Shown in pieces: positions 5,885-6,204 of a DNA stretch of 6,204 bases. Each line of letters starts with the position of its first letter. Positions within the stretch are counted from its first letter, which is position 1. This DNA comes from Acetothermia bacterium UBA3571 (GTDB lineage Bacteria; Bipolaricaulota; Bipolaricaulia; Bipolaricaulales; Bipolaricaulaceae). The position numbers and the translations under genes were made by a program. Location: assembly GCA_002375995.1 (NCBI GenBank), contig DFNI01000006.1, positions 1 to 6,204 of the forward strand, read 5' to 3'. Below the pieces are notes generated by a model. The model was not told the DNA's origin, searched no databases, and saw nothing but the letters and a program-made list of their open reading frames with translations.

Positions 5885-5899
5885 GGTGGAGGTGGAGGT
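5885..5899 (+). promoter_or_regulatory. Tandem ribosome-binding site of frr
   Basis: GGTGGAGGTGGAGGT carries two overlapping GGAGGT units. The first (5888-5893) is six bases from the ATG at 5900 and well placed; the second (5894-5899) touches the start codon and is too close to work. The upstream stretch 5820-5887 contains only the degraded end of the acetamidase and a weak promoter-like pair (TTGCCA at 5838-5843, TAAGTT at 5861-5866) that I do not trust. Confidence 0.6.
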
Positions 5900-6204
5900 A
5901 TGGAACACGAACTCTTGGTGGAATGTAGGAAACGCATGGATAAAACCATCGCCGCCTTAGAGGCCGACCTGGCAAAGGTTCAAACGGGGAGGGCCAATCC
6001 CGCGCTCCTGGAGGACATCAAGGTGGACTACTATGGCACCCCCACGCCCCTCAAGCACATCGCCCACATCACCGCCCCGGACCCGGATCTCCTGGTGGTC
6101 CGGCCCTTCGACCGCTCCCAGATCGGGGCCATGGAGAAGGCCATCGCTGCGGCGGACTTGGGCTTGAACCCCCAAAACGATGGGAACGTGATCCGTATCA
6201 AGGT
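5900..6204 (+). CDS. frr: Ribosome recycling factor, 5' part (runs off the right edge)
   Basis: The first 101 codons plus two bases of a protein usually near 185 residues are present. Ribosome recycling factor acts with EF-G in the cytoplasm to split the post-termination ribosome. Family blocks: VQTGRANPALLEDIKVDYYG (residues 27-46) with the conserved Gly-Arg-Ala, GTPTPL (46-51), VVRPFD (67-72), EKAIAAADLGLNPQNDG (79-95), and IRI (98-100). The N-terminal part is the long helix of domain I, followed by the beta domain II from about residue 31. The start ATG 5900 is set by the GGAGGT site. No frameshift is seen. In most bacteria frr follows pyrH in a translation-gene cluster (rpsB, tsf, pyrH, frr); here it follows a broken amidase on the same strand, so it needs its own promoter or read-through from the DUF1028 unit. 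Confidence 0.95.
   Translation, partial: MEHELLVECRKRMDKTIAALEADLAKVQTGRANPALLEDIKVDYYGTPTPLKHIAHITAPDPDLLVVRPFDRSQIGAMEKAIAAADLGLNPQNDGNVIRIK

Noticed and set aside
1..6204. Mobile element, CRISPR array, tRNA or defence system
   Set aside because: No transposase or integrase text, terminal repeats, regularly spaced repeats, tRNA-like cloverleaf or defence-protein motif was seen on either strand.

Overview
The window looks like a piece of a high-GC bacterial chromosome. It has strong AGGAGG-type ribosome-binding sites, GTG as well as ATG starts, and a bacterial ribosome recycling factor (frr) at the right edge. I cannot name the species. The gene content (peptide ABC transporter, dipeptide epimerase, CoA-dependent PLP enzyme, Ntn-fold DUF1028 protein, acetamidase) fits a peptide- or amino-acid-using, possibly anaerobic, uncultivated lineage, but that is inference.

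There are two divergent transcription units around 4313-4479. The minus-strand unit, read right to left, holds: a wrecked peptide-binding protein fused in frame to the last third of a peptide permease (4312-2784); an intact alpha-oxoamine synthase-type PLP enzyme (2753-1656); a frameshifted and truncated serine hydrolase of the class C beta-lactamase fold (1561-1185); an intact L-Ala-D/L-Glu-type dipeptide epimerase (1137-34); and possibly the first codons of another gene (28-1). The plus-strand unit holds: an intact DUF1028 Ntn-fold protein with a C-terminal peptidoglycan-binding-like domain (4480-5361); an overlapping acetamidase/formamidase gene that is badly broken (5349-5819); and the first 101 codons of frr (5900 to the edge).

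Read together, the ancestral locus probably imported small peptides (OppA/DppA, DppB, DppC), cut or epimerised them (serine hydrolase, epimerase, DUF1028 protein), and released or used the products (PLP enzyme, acetamidase). Murein-derived peptides are a reasonable guess as substrates.

The striking feature is selective decay. Three genes carry about twelve single-base length changes, nearly all in short mononucleotide runs. The same three also carry large deletions: the loss of dppB and parts of its neighbours, the loss of the middle of the acetamidase, and the loss of the C-terminal part of the hydrolase. About 3.4 kb of interspersed coding sequence has no indel. That contrast favours real gene decay over random sequencing error, although an assembly artefact cannot be excluded from the sequence alone. 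I found no CRISPR array, rRNA, tRNA, insertion sequence, phage gene or defence system.
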